This document shows positions 34,210-44,394 of a stretch of 64,000 bases of DNA, one piece after another. The notes under the pieces were generated by a model that was not told the DNA's origin, searched no databases, and saw only the letters and a program-made list of their open reading frames with translations. The stretch's first letter is position 1. Every line of letters begins with the position of its first letter. A program made the translations under genes and the position numbers. The DNA comes from an uncultured Bacteroides sp. (GTDB lineage Bacteria > Bacteroidota > Bacteroidia > Bacteroidales > Bacteroidaceae), in contig CANSEY010000004.1 of assembly GCA_947646015.1 (NCBI GenBank), forward strand, positions 124,001 to 188,000, in the 5' to 3' direction.

Positions 34210-35199
34210 ATGAAGAATTATATTCACGATATTATCAGCCGTTACATAAAACACGACTACCCGAAAGAAGTCGATCAGGACTTTCGTGCATGGTTGACTG
34301 ACGAAGAGCATACCAATGAAAAAGAACAGACCCTGAATGAACTTTGGGAAAATACCGAATCGGTAACGACGCCCGATTATCAGCATTCTTTGGAGCGGAT
34401 GCACAAATTGACCGGAATCGGTACAAGACGACGGATTCGTACTCTTCATACCCGACTGGTTGCTTGGAGAGTGGCGGCAGCATTGCTGATCGCCGTATCT
34501 TCGGTTGCCGTCTATCTGGCTGTGCAGAACCGGCAGGCACCGGACGTATTGCAGGCTTATATCCCTACTGCCGAGACAAGGAATATTACTTTGCCGGATG
34601 GCACGCAGGTGATGATCAACTCCCGAAGCACTTTGCTTTATCCCCAGCGATTTACCGGTGATACACGCTGTGTATATCTGGTAGGCGAGGCAGACTTTAA
34701 AGTGAAGCGGGACGAGCGACATCCTTTTATCGTGAAGTCATCTGACTTCCAGATTACTGCCTTGGGAACAGAATTTAATGTGACCGCTTATCCGGAAGAG
34801 GAAGAAGTGACGGCTACATTAATTTCCGGAAAGGTATTGGTAGAGTATAACGATCAGAAAGAACAGAAGATATTGGAACCGAACGAACAGCTGGCATATA
34901 ACAAGCATACCCGTTCGGGCAGTGTGCTCCGTCCCGATATGCAGGATGTTACGGCTTGGCATCGGGGTGAAATTGTATTCCGCAGTATGACGATGGAGGA
35001 GATTTTCACCCGACTGGAACGCAAATATCCGTATACCTTTGTGTATAGTTTCCGCAGTTTGAGGGAAGACCGGTTCAATCTCAGCTTCGGACCGAATGCA
35101 TCGATAGAAGAGGTACTGGATATTATTGCCCGTGTGACGGGAAATCTGGAGTATAAGATTGTGGGGGACAAATGCTATCTGAGTCATCTGACTGAATAA
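34210..35199 (+). CDS. FecR-type anti-sigma factor
   Basis: 329 residues. N-terminal cytoplasmic part (1-90) expected to hold the sigma factor. One membrane segment (AAALLIAVSSVAVYLAV, about residues 95-112). A periplasmic FecR domain (about 120-220: IPTAETRNITLPDGTQVMIN, GEADFKVKRDERHPFIVKS, ITALGTEFNVTAYPEE) and a C-terminal DUF4974 domain (about 250-325: FRSMTMEEIFTRLERKYPYT). It spans the inner membrane and relays the signal from the STN domain of the SusC protein. Lies between the sigma gene and the SusC gene, as usual for such cassettes. Confidence 0.95.
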   Translation: MKNYIHDIISRYIKHDYPKEVDQDFRAWLTDEEHTNEKEQTLNELWENTESVTTPDYQHSLERMHKLTGIGTRRRIRTLHTRLVAWRVAAALLIAVSSVAVYLAVQNRQAPDVLQAYIPTAETRNITLPDGTQVMINSRSTLLYPQRFTGDTRCVYLVGEADFKVKRDERHPFIVKSSDFQITALGTEFNVTAYPEEEEVTATLISGKVLVEYNDQKEQKILEPNEQLAYNKHTRSGSVLRPDMQDVTAWHRGEIVFRSMTMEEIFTRLERKYPYTFVYSFRSLREDRFNLSFGPNASIEEVLDIIARVTGNLEYKIVGDKCYLSHLTE

Positions 35200-35246
35200 A
35201 CCTGATTCATTAACCTTGAAAAACAGAAAGCCTATGTTGAAAAAAT

Positions 35247-35276
35247 ATCCGGAAGAAGGTTGCAGCTTCCTCCGGA
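35247..35276 (+). other. Hairpin in the FecR-susC gap
   Basis: ATCCGGAAGAAGG pairs with CTTCCTCCGGAT across a short loop, giving about 11 paired bases. A second small stem (AGCGT / ACGCT near 35302-35318) follows. No T-run follows either, so they are not plain terminators; they may mark a leader that sets differential expression between the regulators and susC. Confidence 0.45.
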
Positions 35277-35365
35277 TGTGAAATCAAAATTCTTACTATT
35301 AGCGTTACCCAGACGCTACTAAATCCGAGAATCTAACTATATCTGTATAAACTAATACTAAGAAG

Positions 35366-38300
35366 ATGCAGCAAATTTATGAATTTATAGTAAATAAGCA
35401 GGCAATGAGTCGAGTATTTATGCTTTTTTTGTGCTGCCTGCTTTTATCGACCCCCGCTTTTTCTCAAGGCAACCATGCACGGATTACGATTCATAAGAAA
35501 AATATATCCGTCATCGAGGCACTGAAAGAAGTGGAGAAGCAGACGAAATTGTCTGTCGGCTACAATGAATCACAGTTGATCAACAAGCCTTCCATTGATC
35601 TCGCTTTGGAAAAAGCGACCTTGGAAACCTCTCTGAAAGAAATCCTTAAAGGTACGGGCTATACCTACCAGTTGAAAGGAAAATATGTCATCATCGTTCC
35701 GGAAGAAAAGAAAGTAACCGAACCGGTATCTGCCAAGCGGATCACCGGACAGGTACTGGACGAGCAGGGCGAACCTCTGATCGGTGTAAACGTACTTGTA
35801 GAAGGTACGACCATCGGAGCGATCACCAATCTGGACGGTAACTTTACAATTGAAGCCCCCGTTGGGAGTACGCTCAGCATCACTTATGTAGGCTATGCTC
35901 CGCAAACAGTAAAGGTGGGGGTGCAGAATACGTATAATGTTCAGCTGGCTTCGGACGCCAAGTTGCTAAGTGAAGTCGTGGTAACGGCACTTGGTATCAA
36001 ACGCGAGCAGAAAGCGTTGAGTTACAATGTGCAGCAAGTGAAGTCCGATGAACTGACTCAGATAAAGGATGCAAACTTCATTAATAGTCTGAACGGTAAA
36101 GTGGCGGGCGTTACGATTAATACGAGTTCTTCCGGAGTCGGTGGAGCCAGCAGAGTCGTGATGCGCGGTACGAAGTCCATCGAGCAGAGCAGTAATGCCT
36201 TGTACGTCATCGACGGTATTCCGATGTACAATTTCGGAGGCGGAGGCGATACGGAATTTGGTTCAAAGGGTGCCAGTGAAGGAATTGCGGATATCAATCC
36301 GGAAGATATTGAGAGCATTTCCGTGTTGACGGGAGCGGCTGCGGCTGCCCTTTACGGTAGCAATGCGGCGAATGGCGCCATTGTGATTACTACGAAAAAG
36401 GGCGAAATCGGTAAGTTGCAGGTAGGAGTATCGAGCGGCTTTGAGTGGCTGAATCCTTTTAAGATGCCCGATTTTCAAGGGCGTTACGGGACGGGAAGTA
36501 ATGGCAAAGCCGGCAATTCCAGCATTTACAGTTGGGGACCGAAGCTGAATCCGGCAGCTCAGAACGGTTACGAACCAACGGACTTCTTCGATACGGGTGC
36601 GGTATATACCAACTCTGTCACTTTATCCACCGGTACGGACAAGAATCAGACCTTCTTCTCGGCGGCAGCCGTTAATTCGGCGGGGATGGTTCCGAACAAC
36701 CGGTATAACCGTTATAATTTTACTTTCCGCAATACGACCAGTTTCCTGAATGATAAGATGAAACTGGATGTGAGTGCCAGTTATATTCTTCAGAATGACC
36801 GGAATATGACCAATCAGGGACAGTATTCCAATCCGCTGGTTTCCGCTTATCTCTTCCCGCGGGGGGGACGACTTTTCGCTGATAAAGAACTTCGAACGCT
36901 GGGATGAGGCGCGAAAGATCAGTGTCCAGTTCTGGCCACAGGGCGAAGGCGATCTTCGTATGCAGAATCCTTACTGGATTGCTTACCGCAATCTCCGGCT
37001 TAACAATAAGAAGCGTTATATGGCATCGGCAGGCCTGAGTTATCAGATTCTTGACTGGCTGAATGTAGCCGGACGAGTGCGTATAGACAATACTCACAGC
37101 GAATATGAAGGCAAGCTCTATGCAAGCACCAGCACCACATTGACGGATGGTAGCACGCAGGGACATTACACCGTAAACAACGGGCAATACTCGCAGACTT
37201 ATGCGGACGTTCTTGTGAATATCAATAAACGTATTCAGGACTTTACCATCGTTGCCAATATCGGTGCCAGCTATAGCGGCGTCACCAGCAAGGAACTGGG
37301 CTATGCCGGTCCGATACGGGATACAGGTATTCCGAATCTCTTCAATGTTTATGACTTGGACAATGCCAAGAAACGTGCCACGCAAGTCGGCTGGCGTGAA
37401 GCTACGGAATCTGTTTTTGCCAGTGCGGAAGTGGGCTGGAAGAGTATGCTCTACCTCACTCTGACCGGACGTAATGACTGGGCATCCCAGTTGACCAATT
37501 CTCCGCAGGCGTCTTTCTTTTATCCGTCTGTGGGACTCTCGGCGGTTATTTCCGAAATGGTGAAACTCCCGGAATGGATCGATTATCTCAAAGTACGCGG
37601 TTCGTTCAGTTCCGTTGGTACGCCCTATCCGCGTTTCCTCACTTATCCTACCTATGCTTATGACGCCAACAAGCAGGACTGGAAATCACAGACGCATTAT
37701 CCCATCGGGAAGCTCTATCCCGAACGTACCGATTCGTGGGAAATAGGGCTGGATGCAACTTTATGGAAAGATTTGAAAGTAAGCGGATCGTTCTATTATG
37801 CCAATACCTACAATCAGACGTTCGATCCGCAACTCCCCGTATCTTCGGGATACGACAAACTGTATGTTCAGACCGGATACGTGCGTAACTACGGTTTTGA
37901 GGCTATGTTGTCTTACGGGCATCGTTGGGGAGACTTCGGATGGGACAGCAGTTTCACCTTCTCGACCAATAAGAATGAAATCGTGGAACTGGTGAAAGAC
38001 TATATCCACCCGGAAAGCGGAAAAACATATAACGTCGACAAACTGGAACTGAAAACCGATGAAGGACGCGGATTCGGAAAAGCGAAGTTTATCCTGAAAG
38101 AAGGCGGTACATTGGGCGACCTTTATACTCATGCCGACTTGAAACGGGATATCAATGGCAATGTACTGGTGGACAATGACGGCAATGTGACCGCGATAGA
38201 CAATGCCGGTGACATCAAACTGGGCAGTGTACTTCCCAAAGCGAACCTGGCATGGAACAACAGTTTCTCTTACAAAGGCGTCAATGTAGGATTCCTGCTG

Positions 38301-38729
38301 ACAGCCCGTCTGGGCGGCATCGCCTATTCGGCTACACAGGCTTATCTCGACCTTTACGGCGTATCCGAGACTTCTGCCGCCGCACGTGATGCGGGCGGAG
38401 TATGGATCAACGGACGCAGCCGGGTGAATCCGCAAGGTTTTTATTCGGTAGTAGCGTCGCAAAGCGGTTTGCCTACTTACTATACTTACAGTGCAACCAA
38501 TCTTCGCTTGCAGGAAGCACGTATCGGCTATACCATCCCCCGCCGTTGGCTGGGCAATGTGTGTGACGTCAATGTTTCCCTTGTCGGCAAAAATCTCTGG
38601 ATGATCTACTGCAAAGCTCCTTTCGACCCCGAAGCAGTAGCTACTACGAACAACTATTATCAGGGAATCGACTACTTCATGATGCCGAGTACCCGGAATA
38701 TAGGATTCAACATTAAGATAAACTTCTAA
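35366..38729 (+). pseudogene. SusC-like TonB-dependent transporter with STN domain, frameshifted at a G7 tract
   Basis: Two open frames make one SusC of about 1,120 residues. From 35366: signal peptide (FMLFLCCLLLSTPAFSQ), STN domain (about 35-115, ITIHKKNISVIEALKEVEKQ), carboxypeptidase-like domain (ITGQVLDEQGEPLIGVNVLV), TonB box and plug (SVLTGAAAAALYGSNAANGA). At 36861-36867 seven G shift the frame, leading to a stop at 36905-36907. With six G the text would read RGDDFSLIKNFERWDEARK and continue in frame into the remainder of the barrel (to 38729, ending NIGFNIKINF). Upstream sigma and FecR genes show this is the receptor of a trans-envelope signalling system. The shift may be a sequencing error, a genuine mutation, or slippage-driven phase variation. 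Downstream genes are intact. Confidence 0.9.
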
Positions 38730-38734
38730 ATACT

Positions 38735-40339
38735 ATGATTGGCATGAAACGAATATATTACTTTCAAATAATGATCCTTTCGGTATTTATGCTGCCTTTG
38801 GGCGGCTGTTTCGACAGTGAAATCAATCGTAGCATATACGAGGCGGATGCGGAAGAGATGCAGCGAGAGAACCATATCGTCGGCGCTACACTGAGAGGAA
38901 TGCAGGGACTGGTGATCCCGACCCGTGAACACCTGTACCAATTTATGGATGCGATGGCAGGAGGAGCCTACGGAGGTTATCTGGAAGGCATCGTAGATAC
39001 TTGGGTGATGAAGTTTTCGACCTTCAACCCCGAACAGGGATGGCTCAAATCTCCTTTTGCCGACCCTATCACGGAGATGTATCCGCAATACCGCGATATG
39101 CTGAACAAGACGGACGACCCTGTGGCGCTGGCTTTCGGAAAAGTACTTCGCGTATGTATCATGCACCGGGTGACGGATATGTACGGTCCGATTCCTTACT
39201 CCAACATGATGAGTGATGATAACTCAGGTGAAGACCTTGCGGTAGCCTACGATTCGCAGGAACAGGTGTACACGCAGATGCTGAAAGAACTCGAAGAAGC
39301 GGACAAAGTGCTGGAAGAAAATAAAGACCTTTCGTCCGAAGCTTTCCGCAAGCTGGAAGACCTTTACTACGGAAATATAACGAAATGGCGCAGATTCGTG
39401 CACTCCATGCAGCTGCGCATCGCCATGCGGATGAGCTACGTGAAACCTGCGGAAGCGCAGCGTGTGGCAGAAGCTGCCGTAGCCGCCGGCGTCATAGAAT
39501 CGAACGATGATAATGCAGCGCTGCACGTGGCAGAGAATCGCTCCGAATTGCTGTTCAATAACTGGAGTGACTACCGTATCAGTGCCGACCTCGTATCCAT
39601 TATGAAAGGCTACGACGATCCCCGACTGGACAAGATGCTTGTCAAGGGCGTGCAAACGGTCGATCAGGAGGGCGAGAAGGTGGACGTGTACGATTTCTAT
39701 GGAGTACGCATCGGCATCTTCACCAAAAAGAAAGATGATATGATTAACCTTTACTCCAAACAGATCATCAGCAGCACCGACCCTTATCTGTGGATGAATG
39801 CTGCCGAAGTGACTTTCCTTCGTGCCGAAGGCGCATTACGTGGCTGGGCAATGGGCGGAGAAGCGCAGGCGTTGTACGAGAAAGCAGTCTCCTTATCATT
39901 TGACGAGCGCAAAGCGTCGGGAGCCGATGCGTATGTGAAAGATGATGAGAAAGTTCCCGCTGACTATGTAGATCCGATGGGAGAATACAGCCATGATGCC
40001 GTAAGCACTATTACTATAGCCTGGGAACCGGGTGCCGCTAACTTTGAAAAGAATCTGGAACGTATTATCACTCAGAAGTGGATTGCCATTTTTCCGCTCG
40101 GAGTGGAAGCATGGGCTGAGCACCGTCGTACGGGGTATCCCAAACTGCTGCCTGTGGTGGAAAATAAAGATCCCAACAACAGCGTTAACGTGACTATAGG
40201 CCCCCGCCGCCTGCCTTTCCCGGCCGATGAGTATAACTCGAATCCGACCTACATCGGGCAAGCCGTACAAATGCTGAACGGACCCGATGCTGCCGGAACA
40301 CGGCTTTGGTGGGACGTGAAAAATCATTCGGGGAATTAA
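38735..40339 (+). CDS. SusD-like surface glycan-binding lipoprotein (SusD/RagB type)
   Basis: 534 residues. Lipoprotein signal (FMLPLGGC) after the ATG at 38735; an ATG at 38744 is an equal alternative. The TPR-like body has RMSYVKPAEAQRVAEAAVAA, DPYLWMNAAEVTFLRAEGAL and the C-terminal ARG/RRTGYPKLLPVVENK segment, with RRLPFPADEYNSN near the end. This divergent SusD type (starting IVGATLRGMQGLVIPTREH) is seen with GH18-containing host N-glycan PULs, as I remember them. It begins 5 bp after the SusC frame ends. It would bind the oligosaccharide with the SusC barrel; without intact SusC it may be surface-exposed but uncoupled. Confidence 0.92.
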   Translation: MIGMKRIYYFQIMILSVFMLPLGGCFDSEINRSIYEADAEEMQRENHIVGATLRGMQGLVIPTREHLYQFMDAMAGGAYGGYLEGIVDTWVMKFSTFNPEQGWLKSPFADPITEMYPQYRDMLNKTDDPVALAFGKVLRVCIMHRVTDMYGPIPYSNMMSDDNSGEDLAVAYDSQEQVYTQMLKELEEADKVLEENKDLSSEAFRKLEDLYYGNITKWRRFVHSMQLRIAMRMSYVKPAEAQRVAEAAVAAGVIESNDDNAALHVAENRSELLFNNWSDYRISADLVSIMKGYDDPRLDKMLVKGVQTVDQEGEKVDVYDFYGVRIGIFTKKKDDMINLYSKQIISSTDPYLWMNAAEVTFLRAEGALRGWAMGGEAQALYEKAVSLSFDERKASGADAYVKDDEKVPADYVDPMGEYSHDAVSTITIAWEPGAANFEKNLERIITQKWIAIFPLGVEAWAEHRRTGYPKLLPVVENKDPNNSVNVTIGPRRLPFPADEYNSNPTYIGQAVQMLNGPDAAGTRLWWDVKNHSGN

Positions 40340-40376
40340 TAATGAACTTTATAGAACCTCTTAAATCAATGAGATT

Positions 40377-41270
40377 ATGAAATATAAACCAATATTAAAT
40401 CTGTGTTTGCTGTCTGTCTTTCTGTTGATGGTTCCTGTCAGTTGCGATGACTGGACGGAGATGGAAATTCATGATAGTGAGATAAACGGGTTCAAGGAAC
40501 AGAATCCGGAGCAATATGCCGCTTATACCCAGAAGCTGCGGGCGTATAAGGCCGCCAAGCACGCACTGGTCTATGCACGGCTGGACAATGCGCCGGAAGT
40601 ATCGTCCAGTGAGAAAGACTTCCTGCGTGCGTTGCCGGACAGTATCGATCTGGTATCCATGCGCAATGCCGGCCGTCTTTCCGGGTTCGACCGTGAAGAT
40701 ATGAAACTGGTACGTACTGACTACGGAACACGGGTACTGTATTATGTTGACGCTTCGGCTGCCGAAGGACTGAACGCTGCTCTCTCTGCTGCCATTGATG
40801 CCGTACGTGCCGGAACGTTTGACGGTGTGGCATTAGCTTCCGCATCTTCCGTAGATGAGTCTGTGGTGAAAACATTGGCGGATGCTTTGGGGCAGACAGA
40901 CTGTCTGCTGATATTCGAAGGAACTCCGTTGTTGGTGTCCGAAGCACAGCGCAGCGTATTCGATTACTATATCGTCGATGTTTCCGCAGCCGCCGATGAT
41001 TATGATCTGGAAATGGCCATCAATCATGCTTTGAACTGGGGAGTAAGCGCCGAACGTCTGATGCTGGGAAGTGTACACGGGCGTACAGTGACCGACAATG
41101 ACAAGACAGTTCATTCTTCTCTGAATCGGGCGGCATATTTTGCCCAAAATGCAGGATCACTGGCGGGAGTGGGTATCTACGATGTAGGTACTGACTATTA
41201 TAACAGTGACATTATTTGTAAACAAACCCGCGGGCTTATTCAGCAGCTGAACCCCGCAAAGGGTAAATAA
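40377..41270 (+). CDS. GH18-like surface glycan-binding lipoprotein, catalytically dead
   Basis: 297 residues with a lipoprotein signal (LLMVPVSC, then DDWTEMEIHD). The fold resembles a GH18 TIM barrel: VSMRNAGRLSGFDREDMKLV, TRVLYYVDASAAEG, then GTFDGVALASASSVDES at the position of the catalytic DxxDxDxE motif. None of the acidic residues after the first Asp is present, so it should bind but not cut. Such GH18-like binding lipoproteins follow SusD in PULs that take up N-glycans with a chitobiose core; the next genes (LamG, GH18) match that layout. Ligand is inferred. Separated from susD by 37 bp. Confidence 0.75.
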   Translation: MKYKPILNLCLLSVFLLMVPVSCDDWTEMEIHDSEINGFKEQNPEQYAAYTQKLRAYKAAKHALVYARLDNAPEVSSSEKDFLRALPDSIDLVSMRNAGRLSGFDREDMKLVRTDYGTRVLYYVDASAAEGLNAALSAAIDAVRAGTFDGVALASASSVDESVVKTLADALGQTDCLLIFEGTPLLVSEAQRSVFDYYIVDVSAAADDYDLEMAINHALNWGVSAERLMLGSVHGRTVTDNDKTVHSSLNRAAYFAQNAGSLAGVGIYDVGTDYYNSDIICKQTRGLIQQLNPAKGK

Positions 41271-41285
41271 AGTAAGGAGGAAACA

Positions 41286-42575
41286 ATGAGAAAACTCTTT
41301 TTACTGACAGGCTGTGTATGGACAATGCTCTTTACCGCCTGCGATAATACGGATTATAGTGATCATTCCCCGTTTGATAATTCTGCATATCTTAGTGTGG
41401 CTGAGATTCGTAATGTAGAATCGTTCACTTTCAACCGGAGAGTGACGGAGCAGACCAAGAAGTTTACCGCCAAGCTGACTTATCCGGTTGGGGTGGACGT
41501 AACCGTCCGCTTACAGATAAACCCTTCTCTGGCAGATGCGTACAATGCAAAGAATGATACTCAGTATGAAGTATTGCCCGCCAGGCATTATAAGCTGACA
41601 GCAGAAGCCGTCACCATTCCGGCAGGAAAAACGACTTCATCGGAAGCGGCTATCCAATTCACCGGACTGGATGAACTGGAAATTGACGCGACCTATATTT
41701 GTCCGTTGACTATCGAAGGAGTGAATGAAGTAGGACTGATGAACGGCTCTCGTACCATGTACTATCTGGTCCGGCGGTCGAGTGCCATTACTACTGCCAT
41801 CAATCTGAAAAATGTATATGTGGCTGTTCCCGGATTCGACAAGGGGAGTCCGACAGCCGATGTGGTAAATAATATGACTGCTATTACGATGGAAGTAATC
41901 GTTCGGGTCAATCAGTTTGAGAAAGAGATTTCCTCTATTATGGGAATCGAACAATATTTATGTATGCGTTTTGGTGATTCCAGTTTCCCGCGCCAGCAGC
42001 TGCAAGTGCAGACGCCGGTAGGCAAATTCCCCGGTGAGGACAAGCGCAAACAACTGACGGCCGGAGAATGGTATCACATAGCCCTGACATGGGATTTGGC
42101 AGCAAAGACCATCTGTTTCTATGTAAACGGACAGTTACAGCACATAGATAACAATCATGGAAAGTCCGACCTGACCACTCTTAATCTGGGAGATAAGGCA
42201 GCGGATAATGAATTTGGTAACGGAGGTGATTTCAATTTCTACTTCGGACGTTCTTACGGAGAGTCGAGTGATCCGAGCCGTCATCTGGATGGAGAAATCT
42301 GCGAAGCCCGTATCTGGAAGGTAGCACGGACACAGGAGGAAATCTACAAGAATATGTATGATATTCCCGAACCGCAGTCCGAAGCGAACCTGTGTGCATA
42401 CTGGAAGTTTGACGAAGGCACAGGAATGACCATTGCCGACCGTACAGGCAATGGAAATGATGCGAAAGTGATTCCTTACTGGAAAGATGCAACGCACGTG
42501 GAGACATATCCCAAGACCGATGCGGAACTATGGCCTAGCGGAATCGAAGTGCCTAAAGTGAATCAAGAACAATAA
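41286..42575 (+). CDS. DUF1735 / LamG-like surface glycan-binding lipoprotein
   Basis: 429 residues. Lipoprotein signal (MLFTAC then DNTDYSDH). Residues about 35-165 are a DUF1735 module (FTAKLTYPVGVDVTVRLQIN, LPARHYKLTAEAVTIPAG). Residues about 180-395 are a laminin-G/concanavalin-like jelly roll (EVIVRVNQFEKEISSIMGIE, AGEWYHIALTWDLAAKTICF, YFGRSYGESSDPSRHLDGEI, EARIWKVARTQEEI). It is a non-catalytic surface binder for a glycan or glycoprotein. It follows the GH18-like binder by 15 bp and precedes the GH18 gene by 21 bp, all on one transcript. Confidence 0.85.
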   Translation: MRKLFLLTGCVWTMLFTACDNTDYSDHSPFDNSAYLSVAEIRNVESFTFNRRVTEQTKKFTAKLTYPVGVDVTVRLQINPSLADAYNAKNDTQYEVLPARHYKLTAEAVTIPAGKTTSSEAAIQFTGLDELEIDATYICPLTIEGVNEVGLMNGSRTMYYLVRRSSAITTAINLKNVYVAVPGFDKGSPTADVVNNMTAITMEVIVRVNQFEKEISSIMGIEQYLCMRFGDSSFPRQQLQVQTPVGKFPGEDKRKQLTAGEWYHIALTWDLAAKTICFYVNGQLQHIDNNHGKSDLTTLNLGDKAADNEFGNGGDFNFYFGRSYGESSDPSRHLDGEICEARIWKVARTQEEIYKNMYDIPEPQSEANLCAYWKFDEGTGMTIADRTGNGNDAKVIPYWKDATHVETYPKTDAELWPSGIEVPKVNQEQ

Positions 42576-42596
42576 CCTAATTAACTCAACATAATT

Positions 42597-44243
42597 ATGA
42601 AACGAATATTATCATATATAGGAGTCGGAATGTTACTTCTGTCGGTGATGACCGCTTGTGAGGAAGACGCTGCACTGCTTAATCCCGATGTCGGACACGA
42701 CAAGTCGACCGTGCCGGAAGAAACAGTAACAAGCTTGGGGTATTTTAATAGTACCACTTCGCCGGGAAATGCGATCATACAACTTATAGCGGGGAGTTCG
42801 GAACAAGAAAATCGGGGTATGACCGATGCAGGAGTCGAAGATGAAGTCTGTTTTGTTTTGAGCAAGCCGGCAGAAAAGGATCTGACACTGAAAATCGCAA
42901 TGGATGAACGTTATCTGGAACCGGACGAAGGCGGATATGTATCGCCGTATGCCATGCAGTATGTAATAGATTTCAAGAAAGAGCATAATATGACGGTATC
43001 CGCCAACGCTGTCGATCCAATAGAGGGAATATCCATTCCTTTGGCCGATAACTTCCTGATAAACGGAGGGCGTGAGACGACTGTGACTATTGCTGCCGGT
43101 GAACGTCAGTCTGCGAAAGTTAAACTCCTTTTTAAAAATGAAAATCTCGGGCGAGAGGATGTTTTGTTCCCATTTTTTGCTACGGATGTAGCGACAGGTG
43201 AAATGTATGGAAAGATAGAATATATCATTTCTGCGATCGTGCCTCCGTCACGTGAAGGAAAGCAGTTTTTGGCTGTTGCTTATGTAGATACGGAAGTCAT
43301 GAATCCACTGATAGCCGACCAGTATATATCTACAGTGAGCAAGTTCTATTTTAACCCGTGGACAGAAGAATTGGTACTGCGATGTCCTACCATAGATATA
43401 GTAAACGTCCGCACAGCTTTTCTGACACAGACGCAAGGGCGTGCCATGCTGACGTATACGCTGGATATGGAGCATGTCCTGAAAAACAATGCACGCTATC
43501 TTCAGCCGTTGAGGCAGACCGGAATGAAAGTCTGTCTGGTAATCAAAGGTGGAGGTACCGGTCTGGGATTTGCCAATCTGTCGGATGGTCAGATCAATGA
43601 CTTTGTCGCACAGGTGAAAGCCGCTGTCGCCACTTTCAAACTGGACGGGGTGAACTTGTGGGATGAAGGAGCCGGCTACGAAAAGGAAGGAGCATCCCCT
43701 GTCAACGATACCTCGTATGCTAAGTTGATAAAAGCATTGAAAACGGGCATGCCCGACAAATTGTTGACGATGGTCGATACGCGTGAAACGACTCAGTCTC
43801 TTTGTGAAGAACAGGCAGGGATACGTGCCGGAGGCTATCTGGATTATGCTTGGAGCTCGCTCACCGACTTTTTGAATCCTTATGCCGCAGATGCGGAATT
43901 GAAACCGATACTTGGTATACCGATGGAAAAGTATGCCTCGGTCTTTATACCGGAAATGATGGAATTGCCTGAAGATGAGATGATGGAAGTCGATGAAAAG
44001 TTGATGATGTTGTGCGACGGAGAAACGGTGATCAACAATAAATTCTATGTTTTTGGTGATATGCCATATATGGATTATGGAAAAGAAGGCGTGGTAGTGG
44101 GTACAATGATGTATGCCACCATGATGCTGTATGATATGAATCCCGACCCGGAAATGATAGGTGACGGTTCCTATATGTGGAGTTCCAATATGGAAACTAG
44201 AAAGGCGGCAGCAGATTATTATGCGTTTAAGAAAGACTGGTAA
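42597..44243 (+). CDS. GH18 endo-N-acetylglucosaminidase-like lipoprotein with altered active site
   Basis: 548 residues. Lipoprotein signal (LLLSVMTAC then EEDAALL). DUF1735 module (about 45-205), then a GH18 barrel (about 215-545). In the catalytic region the sequence is LDGVNLWDEGAGY. In endo-N-acetylglucosaminidases the DxxDxDxE motif usually reads DGVxFDDEY. Here Asp350 and Glu357 remain, position 4 is Asn353 and the substrate-assisting Asp at position 6 is Trp355. The enzyme may be inactive, act on another substrate, or shift the helper role to Asp356. Other barrel parts (GMKVCLVIKGGG, LTMVDTRETTQ, LDYAWSSLTDFLNP) are in place. Last gene of the PUL, followed by a hairpin. Confidence 0.8.
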   Translation: MKRILSYIGVGMLLLSVMTACEEDAALLNPDVGHDKSTVPEETVTSLGYFNSTTSPGNAIIQLIAGSSEQENRGMTDAGVEDEVCFVLSKPAEKDLTLKIAMDERYLEPDEGGYVSPYAMQYVIDFKKEHNMTVSANAVDPIEGISIPLADNFLINGGRETTVTIAAGERQSAKVKLLFKNENLGREDVLFPFFATDVATGEMYGKIEYIISAIVPPSREGKQFLAVAYVDTEVMNPLIADQYISTVSKFYFNPWTEELVLRCPTIDIVNVRTAFLTQTQGRAMLTYTLDMEHVLKNNARYLQPLRQTGMKVCLVIKGGGTGLGFANLSDGQINDFVAQVKAAVATFKLDGVNLWDEGAGYEKEGASPVNDTSYAKLIKALKTGMPDKLLTMVDTRETTQSLCEEQAGIRAGGYLDYAWSSLTDFLNPYAADAELKPILGIPMEKYASVFIPEMMELPEDEMMEVDEKLMMLCDGETVINNKFYVFGDMPYMDYGKEGVVVGTMMYATMMLYDMNPDPEMIGDGSYMWSSNMETRKAAADYYAFKKDW

Positions 44244-44251
44244 TATCCGGA

Positions 44252-44291
44252 AGCCCTCGTATGATGACCCGAAAGTCATTGTACGGGGGCT
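44252..44291 (+). terminator. Hairpin after the GH18 gene
   Basis: AGCCCTCGTATGATGAC pairs imperfectly with GTCATTGTACGGGGGCT around CCGAAA, a strong stem 8 bp past the stop codon. The next T-run is 22 nt further on, so it is a probable but atypical terminator of the PUL. Confidence 0.6.
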
Positions 44292-44353
44292 ATCGTAAAT
44301 GAGTCATGCTACTGTTTTTTTCGTCTTTATGCGGTCAGTGAGAAATAATCATG

Positions 44354-44361
44354 TAACTTTG
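44354..44361 (+). promoter_or_regulatory. -7 element for topB
   Basis: TAACTTTG (TAnnTTTG), about 33 bp before the topB start codon. Confidence 0.55.
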
Positions 44362-44394
44362 TAGACTGTTAGTATAAAAACAAGAAGAGAAAAA

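Noticed and set aside
36960..38729. Second half of the SusC as an independent gene from the ATG at 36960
   Set aside because: It starts mid-barrel without signal peptide, and the sequence between 36868 and 36959 reads as SusC in its frame.
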